The notes under the pieces: generated by a model
Database searches by the model: none
What the model was told of the DNA's origin: nothing
What the model saw: only the letters and a program-made list of their open reading frames with translations
Translations under genes and position numbers: made by a program
In this document: in pieces, positions 9,183 to 17,179 of the stretch
Layout: each line of letters begins with the position of its first letter
How positions within the stretch are numbered: the stretch's first letter is position 1
Source: Mesorhizobium huakuii
Lineage (GTDB): Bacteria; Pseudomonadota; Alphaproteobacteria; Rhizobiales; Rhizobiaceae
Assembly (NCBI RefSeq): GCF_014189455.1
Contig: NZ_CP050298.1
Location: forward strand, 247,264 to 311,263
Length of the DNA: 64,000 nt
Reading direction: 5' to 3'

Positions 9183-10565
9183 GTGACCAGGGATCATATC
9201 GAATTGCTACCCCAGCTCAAAAAAGCGGTACGACTTAAGCCAATGCATGGCTATGCCTTGGTTCATGCTCGCCATCCATCACAGATTCGTATGGTCGATC
9301 CCTCTCACGCGTTCTTTCTGTCGCTGTGCGACAGAACACTCCTCACCTCCGAAATCGCCTATATCTATGGGCAGACATTTGGGCTTACGGATGTTGAAGC
9401 AAAGTCACAAGTAGATCAGCTGCTTAGGCTTTATCGGCAGTTTCTCACGTTCGAGGCTAAACCAAATCCAACCGAGCGATTTAGTCCGCAGAAATTCCTC
9501 TACCCGGCCGATACACCCGCCATAGAACGCGCCACCTTTGGAAAGTGGCCCGTTCCTGCGGGAATCAGTTTCACTCTCACTTTCAACTGCAATTTCAGCT
9601 GTTCGTATTGCTACCAGGATCGCCACCAGAGGAGCGACAGACGCTGGAACCTGAACAAGTGCCTTGAACTGCTGGGCGAGGCGGCGGATTGGGGAGTCGT
9701 ATTTGTCGGCTTAACAGGTGGTGAGCCAACGCTTTTCGACGGCTGGCTTCAGGTAGTGGAGCGCACCCTCACGCTGGGTATGATTCCGGCCATGACCAGC
9801 AACGGCACGGTGATAGGGACTTGTCCGGACATTGCCCTTCGGTTAGCAGCTGCGGGCATGGAAGAGATGACGATCAGCCTCGACGTGCCTTCACCCCAGT
9901 TACACGACCAAGTTACGCGGTCACGCGGGCACTTCCCAAAGGTGATCGACGCGATCCGGTTTTTGCGGGCGGCGGGGATTCGGGTGGTGGTCAAGAGTGT
10001 GCTGACACCGACGACCCAACACGCAGTGGAAGAGACTATAGATCTGCTAGTGGATTTGGGTGTCGCGGAAGTCGGCATCTCCTACATGGAGAGTGGAGCC
10101 ATTAAGTCCCCTGCCAATCGCGCTCGCAAGATCTCCTCCAAGGAACTGGCCCGCGTAAGAAATCGGATTGAGCGAAAGCGAGAGCAGTATGCACAAATCT
10201 GTGCTGTGCATTCGCCAAAGGATTCCATCGGAAAGTGGAACGACAGCGAGTGGTATCCCTGCGGCGGCATCAATATGGGGATGTCAATATTTCCGAGCGG
10301 TGACGTCGCAGTTTGTGACAAGATGCATGGGGTGAGGGCCTTTACCTACGGCAACGTGTTCAGCGCGGGACTCAAAGCAATCTGGGACAGTGAAGCGTTT
10401 GCTGTCCTTCGTGCGCGCACCGCGAACCCGAAGGTCGTTGATCCGGACTGCGCCCGCTGCAGCAAGTTGCACCTCTGTCGGACATCCTGCTTTGTTGATT
10501 CATTCAACGTCACGGGAAGCTACTTCTGCAAGGCCCCGTCTTGCGGTGGTCCCTTCTTCAACTAG
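9183..10565 (+). CDS. Radical SAM/SPASM peptide maturase with N-terminal RRE-like domain
   Basis: A 460-residue enzyme expected to install crosslinks or epimerise residues in the peptide encoded just upstream. Residues 15-90 resemble the PqqD-like RiPP recognition element that binds leaders. The radical SAM cluster is CNFSCSYC (Cys136, 140, 143), with the SAM-binding TGGEP at 178-182. The C-terminal SPASM region holds Cys360, 378, 423, 426, 432, 436, 449 and 454, enough for two auxiliary iron-sulfur clusters. The start is a GTG; the next in-frame ATG (MHGYALVHARHP, residue 21) would cut into the RRE-like domain. There is no transporter or protease immediately downstream: an IS5 fragment begins about 125 bases after the stop, so the operon may be truncated. 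Chemistry (thioether, C-C, other) cannot be decided from sequence. Confidence 0.88.
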   Translation: MTRDHIELLPQLKKAVRLKPMHGYALVHARHPSQIRMVDPSHAFFLSLCDRTLLTSEIAYIYGQTFGLTDVEAKSQVDQLLRLYRQFLTFEAKPNPTERFSPQKFLYPADTPAIERATFGKWPVPAGISFTLTFNCNFSCSYCYQDRHQRSDRRWNLNKCLELLGEAADWGVVFVGLTGGEPTLFDGWLQVVERTLTLGMIPAMTSNGTVIGTCPDIALRLAAAGMEEMTISLDVPSPQLHDQVTRSRGHFPKVIDAIRFLRAAGIRVVVKSVLTPTTQHAVEETIDLLVDLGVAEVGISYMESGAIKSPANRARKISSKELARVRNRIERKREQYAQICAVHSPKDSIGKWNDSEWYPCGGINMGMSIFPSGDVAVCDKMHGVRAFTYGNVFSAGLKAIWDSEAFAVLRARTANPKVVDPDCARCSKLHLCRTSCFVDSFNVTGSYFCKAPSCGGPFFN

Positions 10566-10690
10566 CTAGTTTTCGTCCACAAACGCTTCTTTTTGCGAGC
10601 ATTTGCAATGGTTTGTTGGCCGTTGGTGTGCGTTGAGCGGTATGGACAGGATCGAGGGCTGGCGATCGAGCAGAAAGGCGTTGTGGGCGG

Positions 10691-10813
10691 GCGTTGGTGC
10701 GCGGATATGAAATCGAACGCATTTCGATCTTTAATGTAGTTGGTTATGCCTGCGTGACTTGACGCCGGATAGACTCCGGGCGTGCCCATGCCAGCATGCG
10801 GTTGAGAACGATG
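10691..10813 (-). mobile_element. IS5-family fragment (transposase 3' end and terminal repeat)
   Basis: The terminal sequence GCGTTGGTGCGCGGATAT and the following ~100 bases are the same as the 3' end of the complete IS5-type copies at 14208 and 50980. Homology stops after 10813, and a 1.69 kb element begins at 10840. This fragment truncates whatever followed the radical SAM gene. Confidence 0.85.
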
Positions 10814-10839
10814 TGCGACGCGGCAATCAACATGAGAGC

Positions 10840-12525
10840 GCGTATTGCCTCACCCTGGAATGCTCCCGAACGATCTTTCCGTTGCCTCACCATAATGTTC
10901 CCCTGGGCTAGGATTCGATCAATGCGCGATCGGCTCGATTGCCGGCTCCACGTGCATTGGGCCGAACACCATCGCGTGTGCCTTTTCCTTCCGCCAGATC
11001 TTCAAGCGGCGCTGCAGCGTGCGCAGAAGTGGATCAGGATATTGCCCCGGCTGCTCCGCCTGCAGACGCACCAGTAATTCGCGGCTCGTCCGCCAGGGCT
11101 CTTCGTCGAACCACGCGCGCAACTGGCCTGTGACCTTCACGAGCGGATCCGGTCGGCGACGTCCTCGCTTTTGCCTCGGCCTGGCTCTTGCGGTTGGGCG
11201 GACTTCCCCCTCCTTCCAGGCCGTCCGCAAACCCGACAGGAACTGGTCCAGCGCCGGATCGCTCACCACCAGCGCCGGCGTGCAGGATTCATCGGCAATG
11301 TCGACGAGGCGCTGCTGCGCCGATCGCATCTCCTGCAGCAGCTTTACCGGGTCCAGCCTCGCCTGTGTTTGCGCAAGCCTGGCACGAACCGCTTCAGGCG
11401 TGCGTGGATCTGCCAGCAGTCGCTGGCACGGTGTTGCCGCAGGGTGATAGCGCTTGCGCACGCGGGCGCCGTCCCGTTCCTTTCCGGCCAGCTTGAAGGA
11501 GGGTTGGAAGAAGTTCACGAACAGCCGAACCGTCGAATAGAGCTGTGCAAGAGCAGCAGCGGCTTCAAGCCCCTCCAGCCGACGATACCCGACAATGCGT
11601 CGCACCACGGCGCCGTTCTTCTGTTCGACAAAGGCCTGGTCATTTTTGCGGTAAGGACGGCAGCGGGTGAACTCGATGCCGGCATCCAGACAGTAGTCGC
11701 GTATCGTCTCGTTCAGGAACACGCTGTCATTGTCCGTGTCGAATCCGAGAAGCTGAAATGGCAGGAGCTGCCGCAATACCGTCAGCACCTCGCTCAACAG
11801 CTTCTGTTCACGCACCAGCAAGGGCGCGCATTCCGTCCACCCGCTCGCGATGTCGGTAAGACAAAGCGTTTGTATGAAGCTTCCCCGCGTCGTCGGTCCA
11901 CTGTGCGCTACCAGGTCGGCCTCGACGAATCCAGGCGGAGGATCCTGCCAATCGGAGAAGGTCCGGATCGGAATGCTGCGCCGCAGCGCGGTGGACGCTG
12001 TACTGCGACGGCGTCTCGGCCCACCAGCGATGTCTCGAACCTCGCGAAGGGCGCGGTCGATCGTGGCCGCGCTCATCGCCAATAGCCGTGTGCGGATCTC
12101 GGCGGTTAGGTGCAGATGCCCGTGACGCTCCATCGCCTCCACCAGAATCGGAATCAGCATCTTCAGACGCTTGCCACAGATGCGATCCGAAGCTTCCCAG
12201 AGCACGATCAGCGCTTCGCGCACCGCGTCGTCATAAAGCCGGCGCTCCGGTCGCGGGTCCGAACGCTGCGCCTGTGGTCCATTCCGCAGCAACCGCATGG
12301 CATGCTTGCGGTGAACGCCGCTCACCGCCGCGAATTCATCGAGAATGCGCGTCTTCTCTGCCCGATCGCCTCGGGCGTAGCGCTCCGCTACCACCTTCAC
12401 CAGCTCATCCCGCGTCGCCATGCTTATCCGCCTCATATGATTTGCTCCCGCCCCAAAACTGCGGGGAGCAAATCAGATGAGGCAACGACCCAACATCCGG
12501 GAGCAGTTCAGGCGATGCAATGCGC
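10840..12525 (-). mobile_element. 1.69 kb insertion sequence, left copy of an inverted pair
   Basis: The boundaries are the points where this copy and the one at 15435-17119 stop matching. Ends are imperfect inverted repeats beginning GCG(T/C)ATTGC and containing GGGAGCA and TGAGGCAACG blocks. The two copies face away from each other and enclose 12526-15434, so they could move the interior as a composite unit. No target duplication was recognised. Confidence 0.85.
10919..12436 (-). CDS. DDE integrase-core transposase (ISNCY-like), left copy
   Basis: A 505-residue transposase with an N-terminal helix-turn-helix region (DEFAAVSGVHRKHAMRLL near residues 30-50). An rve-type catalytic core follows: VEADLVAH near 180, GFDTDNDSVFLN near 235 and the glutamate in DQAFVEQKNGAVVRR near 265. 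These supply the D, D and E triad. The C-terminal ~150 residues are basic. An alternative start (MATRDELV) lies five codons inside. The protein is identical to the copy at 15524-17041. I assign it to the ISNCY-like group by overall look only. Confidence 0.85.
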   Translation of the reverse strand: MRRISMATRDELVKVVAERYARGDRAEKTRILDEFAAVSGVHRKHAMRLLRNGPQAQRSDPRPERRLYDDAVREALIVLWEASDRICGKRLKMLIPILVEAMERHGHLHLTAEIRTRLLAMSAATIDRALREVRDIAGGPRRRRSTASTALRRSIPIRTFSDWQDPPPGFVEADLVAHSGPTTRGSFIQTLCLTDIASGWTECAPLLVREQKLLSEVLTVLRQLLPFQLLGFDTDNDSVFLNETIRDYCLDAGIEFTRCRPYRKNDQAFVEQKNGAVVRRIVGYRRLEGLEAAAALAQLYSTVRLFVNFFQPSFKLAGKERDGARVRKRYHPAATPCQRLLADPRTPEAVRARLAQTQARLDPVKLLQEMRSAQQRLVDIADESCTPALVVSDPALDQFLSGLRTAWKEGEVRPTARARPRQKRGRRRPDPLVKVTGQLRAWFDEEPWRTSRELLVRLQAEQPGQYPDPLLRTLQRRLKIWRKEKAHAMVFGPMHVEPAIEPIAH

Positions 12526-12595
12526 GATCCGCAGTGATCGGCGGCGACGCGGACCAACGGCTTCCTACTATCTACTATAGAGCACTATTTCGGGA

Positions 12596-12860
12596 AAGGT
12601 GCCTTGGCGCATCGCTTACGTTGCGGATGATCCGCGCAGCCGGGTTCGAGCCGCCGGCCGCGCCGCGGGTGGTCGGCATCGACGACTGGGCCTGGCGCAA
12701 GGGGCAGCGCTACGGAACGATCATCTGCGATCTGGAGCGCAACCGCGTCCTCGATCTGTTGCCCGACCGAAATGCCAACACGGTCGCGTCATGGCTGAAA
12801 CGGGCACCGTAAACTTAACGCTGTGAAGACAAGATCGTAAGCGGTGCGCCAAGGCACCTT
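12596..12860. repeat. 25-bp inverted repeat pair bracketing an ISL3 fragment
   Basis: The arms 12596-12620 and 12836-12860 are reverse complements at 24 of 25 positions and begin AAGGTGCCTTGGCGCA outward. They enclose only ~215 bases, most of it an ISL3 transposase fragment. This looks like a deletion derivative of an element, similar in form to a MITE. Confidence 0.7.
12617..12812 (+). pseudogene. ISL3-family transposase fragment
   Basis: About 65 codons encode RVVGIDDWAWRKGQRYGTII followed by LPDRNANTVASWLK, the conserved segment with the first catalytic Asp of ISL3 transposases. Both ends of the gene are missing. The fragment stops abruptly after KRAP, just before the right arm of the 25-bp inverted repeat. 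Confidence 0.8.
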
Positions 12861-12892
12861 GCAAGAGGCCGATGAACATGGAGGTTTCGGGC

Positions 12893-13032
12893 CATGACAT
12901 TGGAACATGCAAGGGGCGATATGGTCGCCGAGTTAAGCGGCGCCGCGGCGGCCGAAGATCTTACAACGGTGCCCGGGCGCGTGCGGCAACGAAGGCTGTG
13001 GAGTTGCACCGAGAAGCGCGCGTTGGTCGACC
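12893..13032 (+). pseudogene. IS66-type orfA (HTH) fragment, part 1, split by IS630
   Basis: The frame from ATG 12893 reads MTLEHARGDMVAEL... then RQRRLWSCTEKRALVDL, the start of the helix-turn-helix of IS66/IS3-type OrfA proteins. It is interrupted at a TA by an IS630 element. The same frame resumes at 14077 with ASAAGSSVTEVAQAFGVA, which completes the HTH, and is then cut by an IS5 tip at 14131. Confidence 0.7.
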
Positions 13033-14080
13033 TAGAGCACGTCCCGCGATCGATGAATCGATTGTGATGTGACGTCGGGCTGCATGGGTGATTCAACATC
13101 CCCTTTGATGAGGTGGATGATGGCAAGAGCACTGAGCGGCGACCTTCGATCCCGGGTCTTGAAGGCTTCGGACGCGGGCATGTCGGCACGGCAGGCGGCG
13201 GCGCGGTTCGGCGTCGGCATATCGAGTGCGATCCGGTGGATCGCACGGGCGAAGATCGGCGAGCGGATGCCTCGCCCGCAAGGCCGCCGACGCGCGTCCA
13301 GCCTTGATGCCCACGAAGCCTTCATCGTCGGGCTGATCGATGAGCGCAAGGACATCACGCTGAACGAAATGGTGGAACGGCTGGGGGACGAGCGGTCGGT
13401 ACGGATCAGCCGCAGCGCCTTGAGCGCATGGCTTCGCGGCCACGGGTGGACGTTCAAAAAAAGTCCGCACACGCACTGGAGCAGGACCGCCCCGACATCC
13501 TGAAGCGCCGTCGCGCCTGGTTCGACGGCCAGCTCGATCTCGATCCAGCGAAGCTCGTCTTCATTGATGAGACCGGGCTATCGACCAAGATGGCCCGTCT
13601 GCGGGGACGTGCGCCGCGCGGTGAGCGCTGCCGGGCCGGCGTGCCGCACGGCCATTGGAAGACCACCACCTTCACCGGCGCGTTACGGCTGACAGGAATG
13701 ACCGCTCCGTTCGTCTACGACGGCGCCATGAACGGCAACGTGTTCCTGGCTTATGTTGAGCAGGTTCTGGTTCCGACCCTGTCGGAGGGCGACGTCGTCA
13801 TCATGGACAATTTGCCGGCGCACAAGGCGGCCGGCGTGCGCGAGGCGATCGAGACGACCGGCTCGAGGCTCATGTTCCTGCCGCCCTACAGCCCCGACTT
13901 CAATCCGATCGAAAACGCCTTCTCAAAACTCAAGGCTCTTATGCGCGCCAAAGCCGAGAGAACAATCACAGCCCTGTGGAACGCCGTCGGATCGCTCGTT
14001 GACCTCTTCACCCCAGCCGAATGCCAGAACTACTTCAAGGCCGCAGGCTATGACCCGGATTAAACCGGACGTGCTCTAGC
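13031..14080 (+). mobile_element. IS630-family element inserted in an IS66 orfA
   Basis: Ends are inverted repeats TAGAGCACGTCC(C)G at 13031 and CGGACGTGCTCTA ending near 14079. IS630 elements target TA and duplicate it; a TA sits at each boundary, and removing the element rejoins the interrupted HTH reading frame. Confidence 0.85.
13120..14063 (+). CDS. IS630-family transposase, made by -1 frameshifting
   Basis: The first frame (13120-13503) encodes the N-terminal HTH part (ALSGDLRSRVLKASDAGMSARQAAARFGV). The second frame, ending at 14063, encodes the DDE catalytic part: VFIDETGLSTKM, VIMDNLPAHKA and PYSPDFNPIENAFSKLK supply D, D and E. The two overlap at an A7 run at 13457-13463 (TTC AAA AAA AGT). 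Slipping back one base there gives a continuous FKKKSAHALEQ product. A/AAA/AAAG slippery sites are known to control IS630 transposase expression, so this is likely programmed and not a defect. Size and motifs suggest an intact element. Confidence 0.85.
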
Positions 14081-14130
14081 GAGCGCGGCGGGGTCGTCGG
14101 TGACCGAGGTCGCGCAAGCGTTCGGCGTAG
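14077..14130 (+). pseudogene. IS66-type orfA fragment, part 2
   Basis: This continues the reading frame of the fragment at 12893-13032 after the IS630 insertion (ASAAGSSVTEVAQAFGVA, the second half of the HTH). It ends where an IS5 terminal repeat begins. Confidence 0.65.
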
Positions 14131-14207
14131 CGTTGGTGCATGGATCTTTTGTCAACGGTTTGGCGATAGGCAGGCAGGATCGAAATCAGCTTGATTTGAG
14201 AGCCATG
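14131..14207 (+). mobile_element. IS5 left-end tip (77 bp)
   Basis: Starts with the terminal repeat GCGTTGGTGCATGGATC and matches the first ~75 bases of the IS5 copy at 50980, then is replaced by the complete IS5 copy in the opposite orientation. Confidence 0.8.
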
Positions 14208-15321
14208 CGGCGTTGGTGCGCGGATATGAAATCGAACGCATTTCGATCGTCGACGTAGTTGGTTATGCCTGCGTGACTTGACGCCGGATAGACTCCGGGC
14301 GTGCCCATGCCAGCATGCGGTTGAGAACGATGCAACCGATGGCAACCTCGGTCTGTTGAGCCGGAAGAGAGCGTGCTCGCAGGCGCCGTCCGATCAGCCC
14401 CTTGTATCGTCCGATGGCTGTTTCGCTCAGCGCCCGCTTGCCGTAGCCGGTGGCTGCCTGCCATTTCAGCCGACCGTCGCTTGCGATTGCGGCAATGTGC
14501 TTGTCCCTTTGACCAGGCGGTCCGGCATCACGGCTTTCCACCGCCGTGGAACGCGGTGGAATGACGATGTTCGCGGTTGCGCTGTGCTGCAGGATAGACC
14601 GATAGGTTGGCTTGCCGTCATAGGCTCCGTCGGCTGTGAACTGGTCGATCTCGCCGTCGATCTGATCGAGAAGCGGTGCCACCTGGGAAGGATCATCCGT
14701 GTCCTGATCTGTCAGCCTTTGGGCAATGATCGCGCCACTTTTGGCATCCACTGCCAGATGCAGCTTGCGCCAGTTGCGACGTGATCTGGCGCCATGTTTC
14801 TGCTCCAGCCATTGCCCGGCGCCGTAGACTTTCAATCCCGTGCTATCGACAAGCACATGCAGCGGGCCGTCCGGCAGCGGCGGGTTTCGTCGGGCTGATG
14901 GCTCCCACTTCTGTGCCCGACGGCTCAGCGTCGTATGATCTGGAACTGGGACTTTCAGCCCCATGAGATCCAGCAGCGAGTGAAGCAATCCCTCGGTCTG
15001 GCGCAGCCGCATTGCGAAGACGCAACCCAGCGTCAGCGCTGTCTCAATGGCGAGATCGGAATACCGGGCTTGGCCGCCGCGGGTCTTGCGTCGCGGAGCG
15101 CGCCATCCCGCCAGTGCCTCCGGCGTTACCCATAAGGTCAGGCTACCACGCCGGCGCAGACCTGCTTCGTAGTCACGCCAATTCGTCACCCTGAATGTCA
15201 TCTTTCCGACGTGATGACGACGATCTGCGTTGTGTTTGTACGGCATGGCACTCAAATCAAGCTGATTTCGATCCTGCCTGCCTATCGCCAAACCGTTGAC
15301 AAAAGATCCATGCACCAACGC
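14208..15321 (-). mobile_element. IS5-family element, complete copy A
   Basis: About 1.11 kb, bounded by GCGTTGGTGCGCGGAT at the left and the reverse complement of GCGTTGGTGCATGGAT at the right. It is nearly identical to the copy at 50980-52091. Further full or partial copies lie at 10691, 14131, 21128, 23599 and 52108. Confidence 0.9.
14263..15246 (-). CDS. IS5-family transposase (copy A)
   Basis: A 327-residue DDE transposase. The start MPYKHNADRRHH is the first ATG inside the element. An N-terminal DUF4096/DUF772-like region with TNWRDYEAGLRRRGSLTLW leads to VDSTGLKVYGAGQW (first Asp), LHLAVDAKSG, FTADGAYDG (second Asp) and the ETAIGRYKGLIG Glu region. All parts are present and the frame is unbroken, so this copy is likely active. 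It matches the copy at 51055-52038 throughout the regions compared. Confidence 0.9.
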   Translation of the reverse strand: MPYKHNADRRHHVGKMTFRVTNWRDYEAGLRRRGSLTLWVTPEALAGWRAPRRKTRGGQARYSDLAIETALTLGCVFAMRLRQTEGLLHSLLDLMGLKVPVPDHTTLSRRAQKWEPSARRNPPLPDGPLHVLVDSTGLKVYGAGQWLEQKHGARSRRNWRKLHLAVDAKSGAIIAQRLTDQDTDDPSQVAPLLDQIDGEIDQFTADGAYDGKPTYRSILQHSATANIVIPPRSTAVESRDAGPPGQRDKHIAAIASDGRLKWQAATGYGKRALSETAIGRYKGLIGRRLRARSLPAQQTEVAIGCIVLNRMLAWARPESIRRQVTQA

Positions 15322-15434
15322 TCCCATTGATTGCCACCGCACTGGTGGCTCTGGCGCCATCGCCTGAAACCTTCAAACGTGGGCGGGACTTCGCCGCATG
15401 GCTTGGGCTTGTGCCGCGACAACATTCGACAGGC
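15322..15434 (+). pseudogene. IS110-family transposase fragment
   Basis: Encodes PLIATALVALAPSPETFKRG and the following AAWLGLVPRQHSTG, the same segment as in the IS110 transposase at 22491. It lies between an IS5 end and the right 1.69 kb element, each of which cut it. Confidence 0.85.
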
Positions 15435-17119
15435 GCGCATTGCATCGCCTGAACTGCTCCCGGATGTTGGGTCGTTGCCTCATCTGATTTGCTCCCCGCA
15501 GTTTTGGGGCGGGAGCAAATCATATGAGGCGGATAAGCATGGCGACGCGGGATGAGCTGGTGAAGGTGGTAGCGGAGCGCTACGCCCGAGGCGATCGGGC
15601 AGAGAAGACGCGCATTCTCGATGAATTCGCGGCGGTGAGCGGCGTTCACCGCAAGCATGCCATGCGGTTGCTGCGGAATGGACCACAGGCGCAGCGTTCG
15701 GACCCGCGACCGGAGCGCCGGCTTTATGACGACGCGGTGCGCGAAGCGCTGATCGTGCTCTGGGAAGCTTCGGATCGCATCTGTGGCAAGCGTCTGAAGA
15801 TGCTGATTCCGATTCTGGTGGAGGCGATGGAGCGTCACGGGCATCTGCACCTAACCGCCGAGATCCGCACACGGCTATTGGCGATGAGCGCGGCCACGAT
15901 CGACCGCGCCCTTCGCGAGGTTCGAGACATCGCTGGTGGGCCGAGACGCCGTCGCAGTACAGCGTCCACCGCGCTGCGGCGCAGCATTCCGATCCGGACC
16001 TTCTCCGATTGGCAGGATCCTCCGCCTGGATTCGTCGAGGCCGACCTGGTAGCGCACAGTGGACCGACGACGCGGGGAAGCTTCATACAAACGCTTTGTC
16101 TTACCGACATCGCGAGCGGGTGGACGGAATGCGCGCCCTTGCTGGTGCGTGAACAGAAGCTGTTGAGCGAGGTGCTGACGGTATTGCGGCAGCTCCTGCC
16201 ATTTCAGCTTCTCGGATTCGACACGGACAATGACAGCGTGTTCCTGAACGAGACGATACGCGACTACTGTCTGGATGCCGGCATCGAGTTCACCCGCTGC
16301 CGTCCTTACCGCAAAAATGACCAGGCCTTTGTCGAACAGAAGAACGGCGCCGTGGTGCGACGCATTGTCGGGTATCGTCGGCTGGAGGGGCTTGAAGCCG
16401 CTGCTGCTCTTGCACAGCTCTATTCGACGGTTCGGCTGTTCGTGAACTTCTTCCAACCCTCCTTCAAGCTGGCCGGAAAGGAACGGGACGGCGCCCGCGT
16501 GCGCAAGCGCTATCACCCTGCGGCAACACCGTGCCAGCGACTGCTGGCAGATCCACGCACGCCTGAAGCGGTTCGTGCCAGGCTTGCGCAAACACAGGCG
16601 AGGCTGGACCCGGTAAAGCTGCTGCAGGAGATGCGATCGGCGCAGCAGCGCCTCGTCGACATTGCCGATGAATCCTGCACGCCGGCGCTGGTGGTGAGCG
16701 ATCCGGCGCTGGACCAGTTCCTGTCGGGTTTGCGGACGGCCTGGAAGGAGGGGGAAGTCCGCCCAACCGCAAGAGCCAGGCCGAGGCAAAAGCGAGGACG
16801 TCGCCGACCGGATCCGCTCGTGAAGGTCACAGGCCAGTTGCGCGCGTGGTTCGACGAAGAGCCCTGGCGGACGAGCCGCGAATTACTGGTGCGTCTGCAG
16901 GCGGAGCAGCCGGGGCAATATCCTGATCCACTTCTGCGCACGCTGCAGCGCCGCTTGAAGATCTGGCGGAAGGAAAAGGCACACGCGATGGTGTTCGGCC
17001 CAATGCACGTGGAGCCGGCAATCGAGCCGATCGCGCATTGATCGAATCCTAGCCCAGGGGAACATTATGGTGAGGCAACGGAAAGATCGTTCGGGAGCAT
17101 TCCAGGGTGAGGCAATACG
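15435..17119 (+). mobile_element. 1.69 kb insertion sequence, right copy of an inverted pair
   Basis: Same element as 10840-12525 in the opposite orientation; sequence matches throughout, ending at GGCAATACG near 17119. Confidence 0.85.
15524..17041 (+). CDS. DDE integrase-core transposase (ISNCY-like), right copy
   Basis: A 505-residue transposase identical in protein sequence to the left copy at 10919-12436. It has the same HTH, the VEADLVAH / DTDNDSVFLN / EQKNGAVV catalytic core and the same basic C-terminus. Complete identity of two copies in one window implies recent duplication. Confidence 0.85.
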   Translation: MRRISMATRDELVKVVAERYARGDRAEKTRILDEFAAVSGVHRKHAMRLLRNGPQAQRSDPRPERRLYDDAVREALIVLWEASDRICGKRLKMLIPILVEAMERHGHLHLTAEIRTRLLAMSAATIDRALREVRDIAGGPRRRRSTASTALRRSIPIRTFSDWQDPPPGFVEADLVAHSGPTTRGSFIQTLCLTDIASGWTECAPLLVREQKLLSEVLTVLRQLLPFQLLGFDTDNDSVFLNETIRDYCLDAGIEFTRCRPYRKNDQAFVEQKNGAVVRRIVGYRRLEGLEAAAALAQLYSTVRLFVNFFQPSFKLAGKERDGARVRKRYHPAATPCQRLLADPRTPEAVRARLAQTQARLDPVKLLQEMRSAQQRLVDIADESCTPALVVSDPALDQFLSGLRTAWKEGEVRPTARARPRQKRGRRRPDPLVKVTGQLRAWFDEEPWRTSRELLVRLQAEQPGQYPDPLLRTLQRRLKIWRKEKAHAMVFGPMHVEPAIEPIAH

Positions 17120-17179
17120 AGCTCTCACATTGATTGCCGCGCCGCACGCGGGTAAGCGGTGCGGTCAATCGAGGTCATG

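Noticed and set aside
12620..12640. Shared TGCGGATGATCCGC near 12621 and 43765 as a regulatory motif
   Set aside because: At 12621 it is part of ISL3 coding sequence, so the match is probably chance.
15875..16789. 304-codon frame opposite the right ISNCY-like transposase (and its twin at 11171-12085)
   Set aside because: Appears in both IS copies only because it is antisense to the same transposase.
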